The translations under genes were made by a program, and so were the position numbers. This document shows, piece after piece, positions 27,866-38,762 of a DNA stretch of 64,000 bases (position 1 is the stretch's first letter; the number at the start of each line of letters is the position of its first letter). The DNA is taken from contig JAFLUA010000008.1 of the NCBI GenBank assembly GCA_022508985.1, positions 45,868 to 109,867 of the forward strand, given 5' to 3'. Source of the stretch: Muribaculaceae bacterium. Lineage in GTDB: Bacteria > Bacteroidota > Bacteroidia > Bacteroidales > Muribaculaceae. The notes below the pieces were generated by a model. It was not told where the DNA came from and made no database searches. It was given only the letters and a program-made list of their open reading frames with translations.

Positions 27866-27897
27866 CAAAGTTAGAAATTATTTGCCTAATTACCAAA
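27866..27897 (-). promoter_or_regulatory. Promoter of the str-S10-spc-alpha cluster
   Basis: Minus-strand TTTG (27897-27894), 20-bp spacer, and TAACTTTG (27873-27866) match the Bacteroidetes consensus well. It is the only good match upstream of rpsL. Confidence 0.75.
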
Positions 27898-27974
27898 CAT
27901 TTTTGAAGTTTTTTTATGCACGATTTTTGGGCGGGTTCAACCGACAAACTTTCCTCAGAGGTTGGCGAGCGCTC

Positions 27975-29228
27975 TCATGCATCGACCCACGGACTTCGCA
28001 ATGCTCGTCTAAAAGCCAAGGCGGCAAAGTAGATGATGCAAATCATCATGGGATAATGGTAGCGCAACCCTCCATACATCAACATGTGCATACCGGTTCC
28101 CAATATAACAGGCAAAAGTGCCACTCCAATTGATCCCCATAACTGTTTGCGACTATTCCACACCCCGCAAACCGACAACAGCAATATTGCATAATAAACC
28201 ATCGAGCCCATAGCGCGCTGTCGCTGAGTATATTGAGCTTCTTTATCACTTAGCACCTTGTCGGCATAGATATCAGAGCCCCACAGATAGGCCACTTTAG
28301 ATGGAATAAGTTTTAGAAACTTGCCGGGATTTGATTTAATCCACTCAACCGAGCGAATAGTTAATAGCGAATCCTTTTGCACTACATTATACGACAATGC
28401 CGGGTCGATATATCCTGGATTACCTTCTTCAAAGACAACAGAATCATATTTTCCGGTTGCCCCATCCCAGCAACCGATTATCATATTTGTGCCCTTCGTT
28501 GTGCTACTACTCAAGGGATGACCGCACACAGAGTAGGTAAACAACATTATTGCAGCAAGGCCAACGGCAAGACCTAAGCCATACGCAAACCAATATTTTA
28601 GCTTGGCACGATTGATGACAGCATACAACATTAACGCGGGCACGAAAATCAAAGCTATGGGCCTAACCCAATTGGCTATTATCATCAACACACCCGACAA
28701 TAACACCATGGCGTATTTTCGCTTGAGTATATTAAACGATAAAACCATTAGCGACACACATAGCAATTCCGACATATAGGCCGGCGTTACCATCATATTA
28801 GATGGCAATAAACAAAAAAGTATAGCGGCGACATAGGCCACATCCACACCCACAAAAATTCGCACCAGCCTAACGAAACCGCAAAGCAATATTATATTTA
28901 GGAGCAATTGCTCTATACCGACAAGATTTAGAGTGCCAAAAAATTTCAGGTTAAGAATCAAAAAATTGATATAACCGGTATTCGCTATCCACGCATACTC
29001 CGAAAACATCTTAGCCGTCGGATACCATGAGCCACTTCGCCACGCTTCGTGGGCGAACTCGCTGTAATTTGCCGCATCGCTAAACTGAGGAGTTCCCCAA
29101 AAATTTACTATCAGAACTATTTGCGCTATTATCCATACGCCAACCGAAAAGCACGCCATATAAGGCAGTATTCGCCTTATCTTGACGAGATAGGGAAGCA
29201 AGACCGTAGACTTATCAAAATCATTCAT
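27975..29228 (-). CDS. GT-C type membrane glycosyltransferase (GT39/ArnT-like)
   Basis: A 417-residue polytopic membrane protein with about 10 hydrophobic segments. After the first helix comes a periplasmic loop with an acidic pair (QFSDAANYSEFA), the place where GT-C enzymes carry catalytic Asp/Glu. Later loops include a long soluble stretch near residues 255-330. Such proteins transfer sugars from polyprenyl-phosphate donors on the periplasmic face. The GT2 just upstream overlaps it by 8 nt and could make that donor, so they plausibly form a two-step glycosylation pair. The acceptor is unknown. Confidence 0.7.
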   Translation of the reverse strand: MNDFDKSTVLLPYLVKIRRILPYMACFSVGVWIIAQIVLIVNFWGTPQFSDAANYSEFAHEAWRSGSWYPTAKMFSEYAWIANTGYINFLILNLKFFGTLNLVGIEQLLLNIILLCGFVRLVRIFVGVDVAYVAAILFCLLPSNMMVTPAYMSELLCVSLMVLSFNILKRKYAMVLLSGVLMIIANWVRPIALIFVPALMLYAVINRAKLKYWFAYGLGLAVGLAAIMLFTYSVCGHPLSSSTTKGTNMIIGCWDGATGKYDSVVFEEGNPGYIDPALSYNVVQKDSLLTIRSVEWIKSNPGKFLKLIPSKVAYLWGSDIYADKVLSDKEAQYTQRQRAMGSMVYYAILLLSVCGVWNSRKQLWGSIGVALLPVILGTGMHMLMYGGLRYHYPMMICIIYFAALAFRRALRSPWVDA

Positions 29229-30201
29229 CGGCAGAGTCGTATGATTGGTCGGTTGTCTCTTTTATATTGAATCTGGGGCGATGTTTTGTTTCTACAAAAA
29301 TCTTACCGATATACTCGCCGACAACACCTACACTCATCAATAGCAAACTGCCAAAGAACCATATCGACAACATAATCGAGCTCCATCCACTCACTGTATG
29401 ACCACAGAAATATGCCACCAATACGTAGATTGCAACAAATAAATCTATAAAGAGTAGTATTGTCCCTAAGACAAAAATATACCTCATGGGCTTGGCCGTA
29501 AACGATGTAATACCATCGATTGAAAACGATAACATTTTACCCAGAGGGTACTTCGATTCGCCCGCCACTCGCTCGTTTCGATCGTAATACACTATCGCCG
29601 TTGACAATCCTATTTGCGGAACGATACCTCTTAAGAATAGGTTCTGCTCTTGATATTCAGAGAGAATATCAAGGGCGCGCTTGCTCATGAGTCGATAATC
29701 GGCATGGTCATAGACTGTCTGCAGCCCCATCAAAGACTGTAATTTATAAAAAGCCCTTGCCGACGTACGCTTAAACCAACTGTCGGTTTCTCGCGATTGC
29801 CGTACGCCATACACAATATCTATCCCGGCCCTAAAGTGGTCTACCATTTTCACTATTGCTTCAGGATCATCTTGTAAATCGGCATCTATTGAGATTGCGG
29901 CATCACAAGTGTCTTTGGCGCTCATAAGCCCTGCCAACAATGCATACTGGTGACCACGGTTATGCGCCAATACGACCCCTTTTACATCGTTATTTTGCTT
30001 ATTTAAGGCGCATATCGTTTCCCATGTAGCGTCGGAGCTGCCGTCGTCGACACACAAAATAAAACTGGCCTCACTAATTTTCTCGTCACTTTTGAGTCTG
30101 ATTAGTATATCTTGCAAAACGGGTATAGAAAGTGGTAATGCTGCTTCTTCATTATAACAAGGCAACACGATTGCAATTGTGGGCAAGTGTATGTTTTTCA
30201 T
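29221..30201 (-). CDS. GT2 glycosyltransferase, DPM1/GtrB-like with C-terminal membrane helices
   Basis: A 326-residue GT-A enzyme. The N-terminal strand IAIVLPCYNEEAALP, LCVDDGSSDATWE and the metal-binding ISIDADLQDDPEA are typical of polyprenyl-phosphate glycosyltransferases. Two hydrophobic helices near residues 236-260 and 270-295 anchor it in the inner membrane. It likely moves glucose or mannose from a nucleotide sugar to undecaprenyl phosphate. The 3' end overlaps the GT-C gene by 8 nt, supporting a shared role. Confidence 0.85.
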   Translation of the reverse strand: MKNIHLPTIAIVLPCYNEEAALPLSIPVLQDILIRLKSDEKISEASFILCVDDGSSDATWETICALNKQNNDVKGVVLAHNRGHQYALLAGLMSAKDTCDAAISIDADLQDDPEAIVKMVDHFRAGIDIVYGVRQSRETDSWFKRTSARAFYKLQSLMGLQTVYDHADYRLMSKRALDILSEYQEQNLFLRGIVPQIGLSTAIVYYDRNERVAGESKYPLGKMLSFSIDGITSFTAKPMRYIFVLGTILLFIDLFVAIYVLVAYFCGHTVSGWSSIMLSIWFFGSLLLMSVGVVGEYIGKIFVETKHRPRFNIKETTDQSYDSADE

Positions 30202-30282
30202 AATGAGAGATAATAATGTGAGGGGAGATTATTTTTTCAAACTGAATTAGTTTCGGCAAATCATCTTTGCGTACGGCCCGAG

Positions 30283-31260
30283 CTATTCATAGTAGTGCAG
30301 TATCAGCTCTGCTCTTCTTTTTCCATCTTCGGAAAGGCCTTTCGAGCTTTCCAACGCACGCTTTAGCCAGGTTTTAGCAAGCTCGACCTCGCCTTTTTCA
30401 TCATAGCACATGCCCAAATCACACATACCTTCGGCATATCCTCGCTCGGCCGACTTCTTAAACCACTTTATTGCTTCTTCCAAGTCTTTATGGCCTGTAT
30501 AATATGATTCTCCCAAAAGCCAATAAACTTCCTCAACGTTTTTATTATGCTTTAGAGCCGCCTTAAAATATGAAATGGCATTGTCGAAATCACTTAACAG
30601 ATAGCTACAAATTCCGATCTCAAGTTGGCATTCGAAATTATTTCCTCCGGCCAACTTATTAGCTTCTTTATAAATCTCTTTTGCTTTTTCATAATTTTCG
30701 GCACAATATTCCGTTCCTGCCTCCTCCCATAATTCGCTAAAATTCTTGTTATTAGATGATGTAGATTTAGCCGTGCTATTGGGGGCGGGAGTCCGAGCAT
30801 CTGCCGCATTTTGTGTCGTAGATTCTATTTGAGGAGTTTGTTTATTTGCATTCGAATGTCCGTACACCCTGTTTTTTAGCATTTCCAACTCCTGCTCACG
30901 CTCGCTTAAGAGCTGTTCTACCTCGGCGACATGATTTCGACCAATCTCATCAAGATTAGTCTTAAATCTCTTCGTTGATCTTATATTTGACTCAAAGCCT
31001 AAGACTACAATGCAGGTTACGACACTCAAAACGGCGAAAGCACCAACTGCGAGCCATTTTATTTTGCGATAGCGCAACACAAACCAAGAGCCGAATAATG
31101 CCACAAGCAGAACGACAACCCATTTTATCACAAAATTTGTGTCGGAAGCCTCATAGCTTACGGGCGGGAAATCAACTAAAAAGCGATACGTCTCGAAAAC
31201 CAAGACCACGGCTAAAATACAAGCCACGACAAGTGCCACTTTATGCGATGTTTTCATCAT
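30283..31260 (-). CDS. Membrane-anchored TPR/Sel1-repeat protein
   Basis: I choose the ATG at 31260 (MMKTSHK, 325 residues), because the frame upstream adds only non-membrane, composition-shifted residues. Two hydrophobic helices near the N-terminus (VALVVACILAVVLVF and WVVVLLVALFGSWFV) plus a third (AVGAFAVLSVVTCIVVLGF) precede a coiled-coil-like segment (EVEQLLSEREQELEMLKNR) and a Ser/Thr/Pro-rich linker. From about residue 180 onward are TPR units, then Sel1-like repeats (AIKWFKKSAERGYAEGMCDLG). TPR/Sel1 domains bind proteins; the partner is unknown. Confidence 0.75.
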   Translation of the reverse strand: MMKTSHKVALVVACILAVVLVFETYRFLVDFPPVSYEASDTNFVIKWVVVLLVALFGSWFVLRYRKIKWLAVGAFAVLSVVTCIVVLGFESNIRSTKRFKTNLDEIGRNHVAEVEQLLSEREQELEMLKNRVYGHSNANKQTPQIESTTQNAADARTPAPNSTAKSTSSNNKNFSELWEEAGTEYCAENYEKAKEIYKEANKLAGGNNFECQLEIGICSYLLSDFDNAISYFKAALKHNKNVEEVYWLLGESYYTGHKDLEEAIKWFKKSAERGYAEGMCDLGMCYDEKGEVELAKTWLKRALESSKGLSEDGKRRAELILHYYE

Positions 31261-31344
31261 ATATAATATATGCACGTTTCTAAAATCTCTATTGTTAAAC
31301 TTGTAGCTCAAGCCAATCATCGTGCCGATAATCCTGCACACATT

Positions 31345-32775
31345 CTAACGTTGCACCACTTTCGACACGCTATCCCCCTTTCTGACAATATAGAGCCCCG
31401 GCGACAGTTTATCTCTATCGACACGTACTCCTTGAATATTATAATACTCCTCGGAGAAACTATCATCGGCAACCTCTACTGTCGACAGCGACGATTCATC
31501 AACGCCAAAATAGGCATCCATTTGCATGAAGCGCTCTCTATACCACTCAACGATGAGGTCGACCTCCGCTTTCAAGTCGCTGACATAACGTGGGCGCGAC
31601 GACTTGGCATCCCAATAATCGATATATCGTTTCCATGCTCCCGACTCTGTGAACAAGGTACAATAATCGTACATTCTTCCGGCGACAGAATCTACTGATA
31701 ACGACGTTTTACGTATTTCCTGCCAGCGTTTTTTCAGACTCGCTTTGAAACCCTCTTGGGGCAAGCATGTCGAGAATGGCGAATTTGCAGCCGACACAAT
31801 GTCTTTTATTGCCCAGTTGCTGTAATTGCCATCATATAACGATCCATTGTAATCGCCACCGAGAGAGGTATCAAGATCCCATGGCGTTATAACGAACTTC
31901 GACTTATCGCCTTCTTCTTGAATGTTGCGTATCGAAAAATATTTATTCTTAGCGCCCCAGTTATCAGCTAAGGATAAAGCCATTACAAACAATGTATAGT
32001 CAACCAAATTTTCTTCAAAGAAATGAGCCGACACATAGCTGTAATCTGTATTGTTGTCGTAATAATCCAACAATGGTTGCCACACTTCCTCACAAGGATA
32101 ATCCTCAGGTTCATGGAGTTCCCAGGCATCGTGCCAACGAGCCACACACACCATCATGTCGTTGTAGAAACCAGGGGTGTTTTGATCTGCGATATCAGTA
32201 GTACCGTTTTTATACAACACACCGCGTATCGTAACATTGCCATTCTCTTCTTGAGGCTTTTTAAGGTCGAGGAGCTTACGGTTTATTTTATCGGAGAGGC
32301 AATATATACCTTTATATTCATCATTCATATACACCTCTACAAACTTACCCACCGTTCCGTTTCTCGATCCGAAGTCCGATTTATATGGCAAGCGCGAAAA
32401 TGCATTCCAAATATCGAAACAGACTCTATTTCGCATACAAATACGGTCGATTGCCATTGCGTCTAATATAAAAGATGAAGCCTCGCGCAAATCTAATAGA
32501 TTGGTATCTAACTCATTATCGTCAGCGTCTCTGAGTTTCATATTAAACGAGGGCTTCATCGAATACTGTAAAGCCGTAGCGCCTCGAGTCTTAAAGCAAG
32601 CCGGCAACTCGATAACACCGCCATCGGGTGTAACAAGTCTCATTTCACCTTGTATATACTCATCATTATTAAGCGCTTTTGCCGGGAAGTTTACATAAAG
32701 CACCGGCAACTCTTCCGCATAACATACGGCCGACAGTATCAGCAACGTAAAAAGAATCTTAAGTCTGCTCTTCAT
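31345..32775 (-). CDS. Secreted CotH-kinase family protein with GLYI-type tail
   Basis: A 476-residue exported protein. The signal peptide is at about 1-20 (Lys-Ser-Arg start, LFTLLILSAVCYA). The CotH domain covers about 45-390: KTRGATALQYSMKPSFNMKL near the front, a nucleotide-binding-like VEVYMNDEYKGIYCLSDKI, and the metal-binding FVITPWDLDTSLGGDYNG. CotH proteins are atypical protein kinases first known from spore coats and are common in Bacteroidetes secretomes. The last 35 residues (YYNIQGVRV ... GLYIVRKGDSVSKVV) repeat the tail of the secreted protein at 311-1546. Substrate unknown. Confidence 0.85.
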   Translation of the reverse strand: MKSRLKILFTLLILSAVCYAEELPVLYVNFPAKALNNDEYIQGEMRLVTPDGGVIELPACFKTRGATALQYSMKPSFNMKLRDADDNELDTNLLDLREASSFILDAMAIDRICMRNRVCFDIWNAFSRLPYKSDFGSRNGTVGKFVEVYMNDEYKGIYCLSDKINRKLLDLKKPQEENGNVTIRGVLYKNGTTDIADQNTPGFYNDMMVCVARWHDAWELHEPEDYPCEEVWQPLLDYYDNNTDYSYVSAHFFEENLVDYTLFVMALSLADNWGAKNKYFSIRNIQEEGDKSKFVITPWDLDTSLGGDYNGSLYDGNYSNWAIKDIVSAANSPFSTCLPQEGFKASLKKRWQEIRKTSLSVDSVAGRMYDYCTLFTESGAWKRYIDYWDAKSSRPRYVSDLKAEVDLIVEWYRERFMQMDAYFGVDESSLSTVEVADDSFSEEYYNIQGVRVDRDKLSPGLYIVRKGDSVSKVVQR

Positions 32776-32821
32776 AGGCTTTTATACCGGCAATCGGTTT
32801 TAGAGTATGTAAAAAAAGGAC

Positions 32822-34015
32822 TTAGCTCAACGCTTCCACCGCTCTCTTGATACGAGCCATCGCTTCGACTATATTCTCGTCGGAAGTGGCATAGCTAAAG
32901 CGTATATATTCGGGAGCGCAGAACGCGGCACCATCTACGGTGGCCACATTGGCTACCTCAAGAAGATACATCGCCAAGTCGGAGGAGTTGTTTATAACGC
33001 GGTCGGCGGCTTTTTTCCCAAATAACGCCGACACTTCCGGGAAGAGATAAAAAGCACCCTGAGGCTCATTCACGACAAAACCGGGTATTTCGCGCGCAAG
33101 ACGCACCACCAAGTTACGTCGGCGCTCGAAGGCTTGACGCATTTCTTCAACACACTCTTGTGGTCCGAGATAGGCAGCTTCTGCTGCTTTCTGTGCTATT
33201 GAAGATGCCCCCGAGGTGAATTGTCCCTGCAATTTTATCACGGCTTTGGCGATTGCTTCGGGTGCGGCACAATAACCGATACGCCAGCCTGTCATAGCGT
33301 AGGCCTTTGACACTCCATTGATAACAACCGTACGGTCAGCTATCTCGGGGAACGATGCCAACGAAACAAATTTGCTATCGCTATATAAAATATGCTCATA
33401 TATCTCATCGGCAATAACAAGTATATCGGGGTATTTTGCCAACACGTCGACAAGAGCTTGAAGTTCTTCTTTTGTGTACACACTGCCCGTAGGGTTAGAT
33501 GGTGAACACATTATTATAGCTCGCGTACGCTCGGTTATCGCCGCTTCGAGCTGAGCAGGGCTCAACTTGAAATCATGCTCGATATCTGTTGGCACAAGCA
33601 CGTTCGTACCTTCAGCGAGCTTAACCATTTCAACATAGCTCACCCATGCCGGTGTGGGTATTATCACTTCATCGCCGCTATTGATTGTTGCTAATATAAC
33701 GTTGCATATCGCGTGTTTTGCTCCATTTCCAACAACTATCTGCGACGGAGCAAACGACAGCCCGTTCTCACGAGATAATTTTTCGGCGATAGTCTTGCGA
33801 AGGCTCATGTAACCGGGTACAGGGCTATAGAATGAGTAGTTATCGTCGACCGCCTGCTTGGCCGCTACCTTGATGTGTTCGGGGGTGTTGAAATCGGGCT
33901 CACCCACCGATAAATTAATAACATCTACACCCTGCGCCTTTAACTCGGCGCTTTTCTGCGACATCGCAAGGGTCTGCGATGGTGATAGAGCTTGAACTCG
34001 CGATGAAATTTGCAT
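32822..34015 (-). CDS. aspC: Aspartate aminotransferase, class I/II PLP enzyme
   Basis: A 397-residue fold-type I aminotransferase. The PLP-binding Lys is K237 in NGVSKAYAMTGWR. IADEIYEHILY gives the Asp and Tyr that hold the cofactor, SPSNPTGSVY supplies the conserved Asn, and the C-terminal FSYATSDE holds the Arg-region of the substrate site. Most members convert aspartate and 2-oxoglutarate; close relatives act on other amino acids, so the exact specificity is a family inference. It follows yidC by 26 nt in a minus-strand run from pyrG. Confidence 0.9.
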   Translation of the reverse strand: MQISSRVQALSPSQTLAMSQKSAELKAQGVDVINLSVGEPDFNTPEHIKVAAKQAVDDNYSFYSPVPGYMSLRKTIAEKLSRENGLSFAPSQIVVGNGAKHAICNVILATINSGDEVIIPTPAWVSYVEMVKLAEGTNVLVPTDIEHDFKLSPAQLEAAITERTRAIIMCSPSNPTGSVYTKEELQALVDVLAKYPDILVIADEIYEHILYSDSKFVSLASFPEIADRTVVINGVSKAYAMTGWRIGYCAAPEAIAKAVIKLQGQFTSGASSIAQKAAEAAYLGPQECVEEMRQAFERRRNLVVRLAREIPGFVVNEPQGAFYLFPEVSALFGKKAADRVINNSSDLAMYLLEVANVATVDGAAFCAPEYIRFSYATSDENIVEAMARIKRAVEALS

Positions 34016-34041
34016 ATGTTTTATCGTATTATAGTTATCAA

Positions 34042-36120
34042 TTAACGACGACGATTTTTTTGCTGTTGGCGTTGCATTGCCTCGGCCTGTCGTTGTGCTT
34101 CCTCAAGGCGGGCCATCCATCCCGATTTCTTACGAGGCTTACGGGCATTTTCGAGTAGTTGCTCGCGCACCTTCTTTTCATCAATGATACGGCGGAAAAC
34201 GTAGGTCTGGATTATTGTGATGAGGAGTGAAAGCAGGTAGTAATAGCTTAAGCCCGATGCATAATCATTGAAAATGAAAAGGAACATAATCGGCATAAGA
34301 TACTGCATCATCTTCATTCCCGGCATATCGGCACTCTGCGGTTGAGTCTGCATGCTAACCTTCATATACACTATATTGATTATAGTCATGAGCAAGCAGA
34401 ATAAACTTACGTGATTGCCATAGAAAGGTATATTAAACGGCAGATTAAGGATGGAGTCGGGCGCCGACAGGTCGTGAGCCCAAAGGAAAGACTGGCCCCG
34501 CAGTTCTATCGCTGACGGGAAGAACGAGAACATTGCGATAAGGACAGGCATTTGAAGCATCATGGGGAGGCAGCCCGAGAAGGGACTCGCACCGACACGG
34601 CTATAAAGAGCCATCGTTTCCTGTTGACGCTTCATGGCGTCTTCCTGCTTGGGATATTTCTCATTGATAGCCTTGATTTCGGGAGCCAATACGCGCATTT
34701 TAGCCTGCGATTTAAAGCTCTTGAAAGTGAAGGGGAAAATAATGAGCTTGATAAACAGAGTTAACAGGAGTATTATTAAGCCATAGTTGCTCAAAAACGA
34801 CCCGAGGAAAGTAAATACCGGAATAACGATATATGTGTTAATCCAGCGGAACAATCCCCAGCCCAAGGGTATAAGACGCGTCAAAGAAAGACTGTCGTCG
34901 TAACCTAATCGATTGTCAAGTTTCGACAAAATAGGGAAATCGTTAGGACCGAAATAGAAATCGAATGAAGCAGCCACGCCGTCGGACACGTTATACGGCA
35001 ATGTTGCATCCAAAGTCATTTCTTTTAGGTATTTGTCCGATTTTATGATAGTTGAGCTGAGCTCAGCCGATGTAAAGCTATCGCGTGCGATAATTACGCT
35101 CGAAAAATACTGATTTTTGAAAGCCACCCAGCGCAGACGTCCGGTCAGGCTCTCATGGCTATCTTTATTAGCATTCAAATCATCGACTCCCTCGCCGATA
35201 TACTTGTAGTATATTGAGCTATTGCGTTCTTCAAATGTACGGCCAAGTTCGTTACGGCCCATTTTCTGGCGCCAACCAAACTCCATCGACGATGTATTAG
35301 GAGGCAATATCGATGCCATGCCGGTCTGCAGCACTTCCATTCGCACAGTATATGCGTCGGGCGCAAGAGTGTAGCGGACGGCCCATTGCGAAGCCGCATC
35401 GGGCTGTAGTATAAGTGTTACAACACTATCATTTTCAACTTGGGGTGTGAAATTAAAATCGCGGGTATCGATGCGTTGATCATAAGTATTAAACCTAAAA
35501 CCATAGCCATCGGCCTCGTCGCGGAATAAGAGGATATTTGTGGGGTCTCCCTCGACTTCTGTTGTGTACTTTTTAAGTTCTACCTGACTTATATAAGCTC
35601 CGCGAGACGATATCGTAACCTTTACGAGTTCGTTTTCGAGTATCAAGTCTTGGTTATCACCCGAGAGATACTTGGCAAAACCTTCATATTTGACAGCATC
35701 TGCGACAAGAGACTTCAATGCTTTTGAGGCTCTCGCAGCAAGGGCCGGCTTATCTGAGGCCTTGCCCGACAGCAATTCTACAATGGGAAGACTGTCGTTA
35801 GCCTCCACATAAGCGCCCGACAAACCTTTAACCGAGTCAAGCTCCAAGCGAAGATTGTCATTGCCGAACAGCACTCGGCCCTCAGCATCGGCACTTCCCA
35901 TGGCTTTCACAGCGCCAGCGACAGCTGTGCTGTCGACACTATTCCATGAAGCAAAGGCCTGCTCGTTTTGAGTTTGTGCCTCCTTAAGAGCCTCGTTGGC
36001 TGCCTGTTCGCGACGCTCTTGTTCTGCTGCTATTTCAGCTTCAGAAGGCTTCGTCAGCCAAAAGAAACCAAACATTACTGCGGCCATCAACAAAAGGCCG
36101 GTTACCGTATTTTTATCCAT
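34042..36120 (-). CDS. yidC: Membrane protein insertase YidC
   Basis: A 692-residue YidC of the long Gram-negative type. Hydrophobic helix 1 is at 5-22 (VTGLLLMAAVMFGFFWL), then an acidic linker, then the large periplasmic beta domain (about 60-390). The five-helix core begins near 420 (WINTYIVIPVFTFLGSFL, LTLFIKLIIFPFTFKSFKS). The positively charged C-terminal tail (RKPRKKSG ... QQKNRRR) fits ribosome docking. It inserts inner-membrane proteins alone or with SecY. It lies 5 nt after pyrG. Confidence 0.96.
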   Translation of the reverse strand: MDKNTVTGLLLMAAVMFGFFWLTKPSEAEIAAEQERREQAANEALKEAQTQNEQAFASWNSVDSTAVAGAVKAMGSADAEGRVLFGNDNLRLELDSVKGLSGAYVEANDSLPIVELLSGKASDKPALAARASKALKSLVADAVKYEGFAKYLSGDNQDLILENELVKVTISSRGAYISQVELKKYTTEVEGDPTNILLFRDEADGYGFRFNTYDQRIDTRDFNFTPQVENDSVVTLILQPDAASQWAVRYTLAPDAYTVRMEVLQTGMASILPPNTSSMEFGWRQKMGRNELGRTFEERNSSIYYKYIGEGVDDLNANKDSHESLTGRLRWVAFKNQYFSSVIIARDSFTSAELSSTIIKSDKYLKEMTLDATLPYNVSDGVAASFDFYFGPNDFPILSKLDNRLGYDDSLSLTRLIPLGWGLFRWINTYIVIPVFTFLGSFLSNYGLIILLLTLFIKLIIFPFTFKSFKSQAKMRVLAPEIKAINEKYPKQEDAMKRQQETMALYSRVGASPFSGCLPMMLQMPVLIAMFSFFPSAIELRGQSFLWAHDLSAPDSILNLPFNIPFYGNHVSLFCLLMTIINIVYMKVSMQTQPQSADMPGMKMMQYLMPIMFLFIFNDYASGLSYYYLLSLLITIIQTYVFRRIIDEKKVREQLLENARKPRKKSGWMARLEEAQRQAEAMQRQQQKNRRR

Positions 36121-36125
36121 ATTCT

Positions 36126-37763
<1,638 letters not shown>

Positions 37764-37788
37764 TTATTGTTGTTTTATCAATATCATG

Positions 37789-37796
37789 CAAAGTTA
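37789..37796 (-). promoter_or_regulatory. Candidate -7 box for pyrG
   Basis: TAACTTTG on the minus strand, about 38 nt ahead of the GTG start, fits the -7 consensus. No convincing -33 TTG sits at 19-20 bp, so this is a weaker call. Confidence 0.45.
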
Positions 37797-37886
37797 CGAA
37801 AAAAAACGGATATTTTTACCCGCCTTTTAAGAAAGTAGACAGAAAGTCTTAAATCTGATGCAAATTTGATACAAATATGCTATTTA

Positions 37887-38762
37887 TCACGCCATTACGG
37901 CAAGCAAAAATCCGATAGCATATAGGCACATCAACATAGAGGTCATGCCTAACAACGGATTTAACGAAGCTCCCTCGCCTCGCGACATTTTCAGGGCAAT
38001 TATAATTGAAAATAAAATATATGCCAGCGGCACCACAAGCCATATCGCACCCACACGCAACCACGTGGTAGTCATAAGCCCTACCGACAGAAGTGAATTG
38101 AAAATATAGAGCACCACCATTGCGCGACGGCCAAGCTGCGTTGCAAGGGTGTGCTTCGCAACGGCCTTATCGTCGAAAACATCACGGTAGTTATTGACAA
38201 TAAGCACATTTGCTCCCATTAACCCCACAGAACATGAGGCAAGAAAGACAGGCATCGACCACGCGAGAGCCTGCACGTAATAGGTCAAATTTACCGGTAC
38301 TATGCCAAAAAAAAGAAAGACAGCGACTTCTCCGAGGCAATGGGTTGATAATGGCCAGGGGCCTGCGCTATAGGCCAACGAACCTATACCTATTACAAGA
38401 CCTGCCGCTATCAGCCACCATCCTCCCCAATATATCAGGGTTAATCCCGTCGTAGCTGCCAATATCAGTGTTAGGACAATGGCATACAACATATCTCTCG
38501 GGCTCAAATCGCCTTCCGTAACTCCGCGGCGAGGACCTACACGGCCGGCTCGGTCGCGGCCGGCTCGGAAATCGTAATATTCATTGGCAAAATTCGAGGC
38601 TATTTGGCACAAGACGGCAAAGATGAGGCATAACAGCGCCGGTACGACCTTATACGTATTATTGACAAGGCAAAAGCCCCATGCCGTAAACACTCCGGCA
38701 ACCGATACCGGAAGAGTACGCAACCGCATTGCCTCTATCCACGCTCGCACTTTTTTCATCAA
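37887..38762 (-). CDS. menA: 1,4-dihydroxy-2-naphthoate polyprenyltransferase
   Basis: A 291-residue UbiA-superfamily membrane enzyme of menaquinone synthesis. It has eight or nine hydrophobic helices. The first Asp-rich motif is NFANEYYDFRAGRD, and the second, in the fifth-helix loop, is NNYRDVFDDKAVAKHTLA. The 4-nt overlap with the metallo-hydrolase gene upstream places it at the end of a coupled unit. Other men genes are not in the window. Confidence 0.93.
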   Translation of the reverse strand: MMKKVRAWIEAMRLRTLPVSVAGVFTAWGFCLVNNTYKVVPALLCLIFAVLCQIASNFANEYYDFRAGRDRAGRVGPRRGVTEGDLSPRDMLYAIVLTLILAATTGLTLIYWGGWWLIAAGLVIGIGSLAYSAGPWPLSTHCLGEVAVFLFFGIVPVNLTYYVQALAWSMPVFLASCSVGLMGANVLIVNNYRDVFDDKAVAKHTLATQLGRRAMVVLYIFNSLLSVGLMTTTWLRVGAIWLVVPLAYILFSIIIALKMSRGEGASLNPLLGMTSMLMCLYAIGFLLAVMA

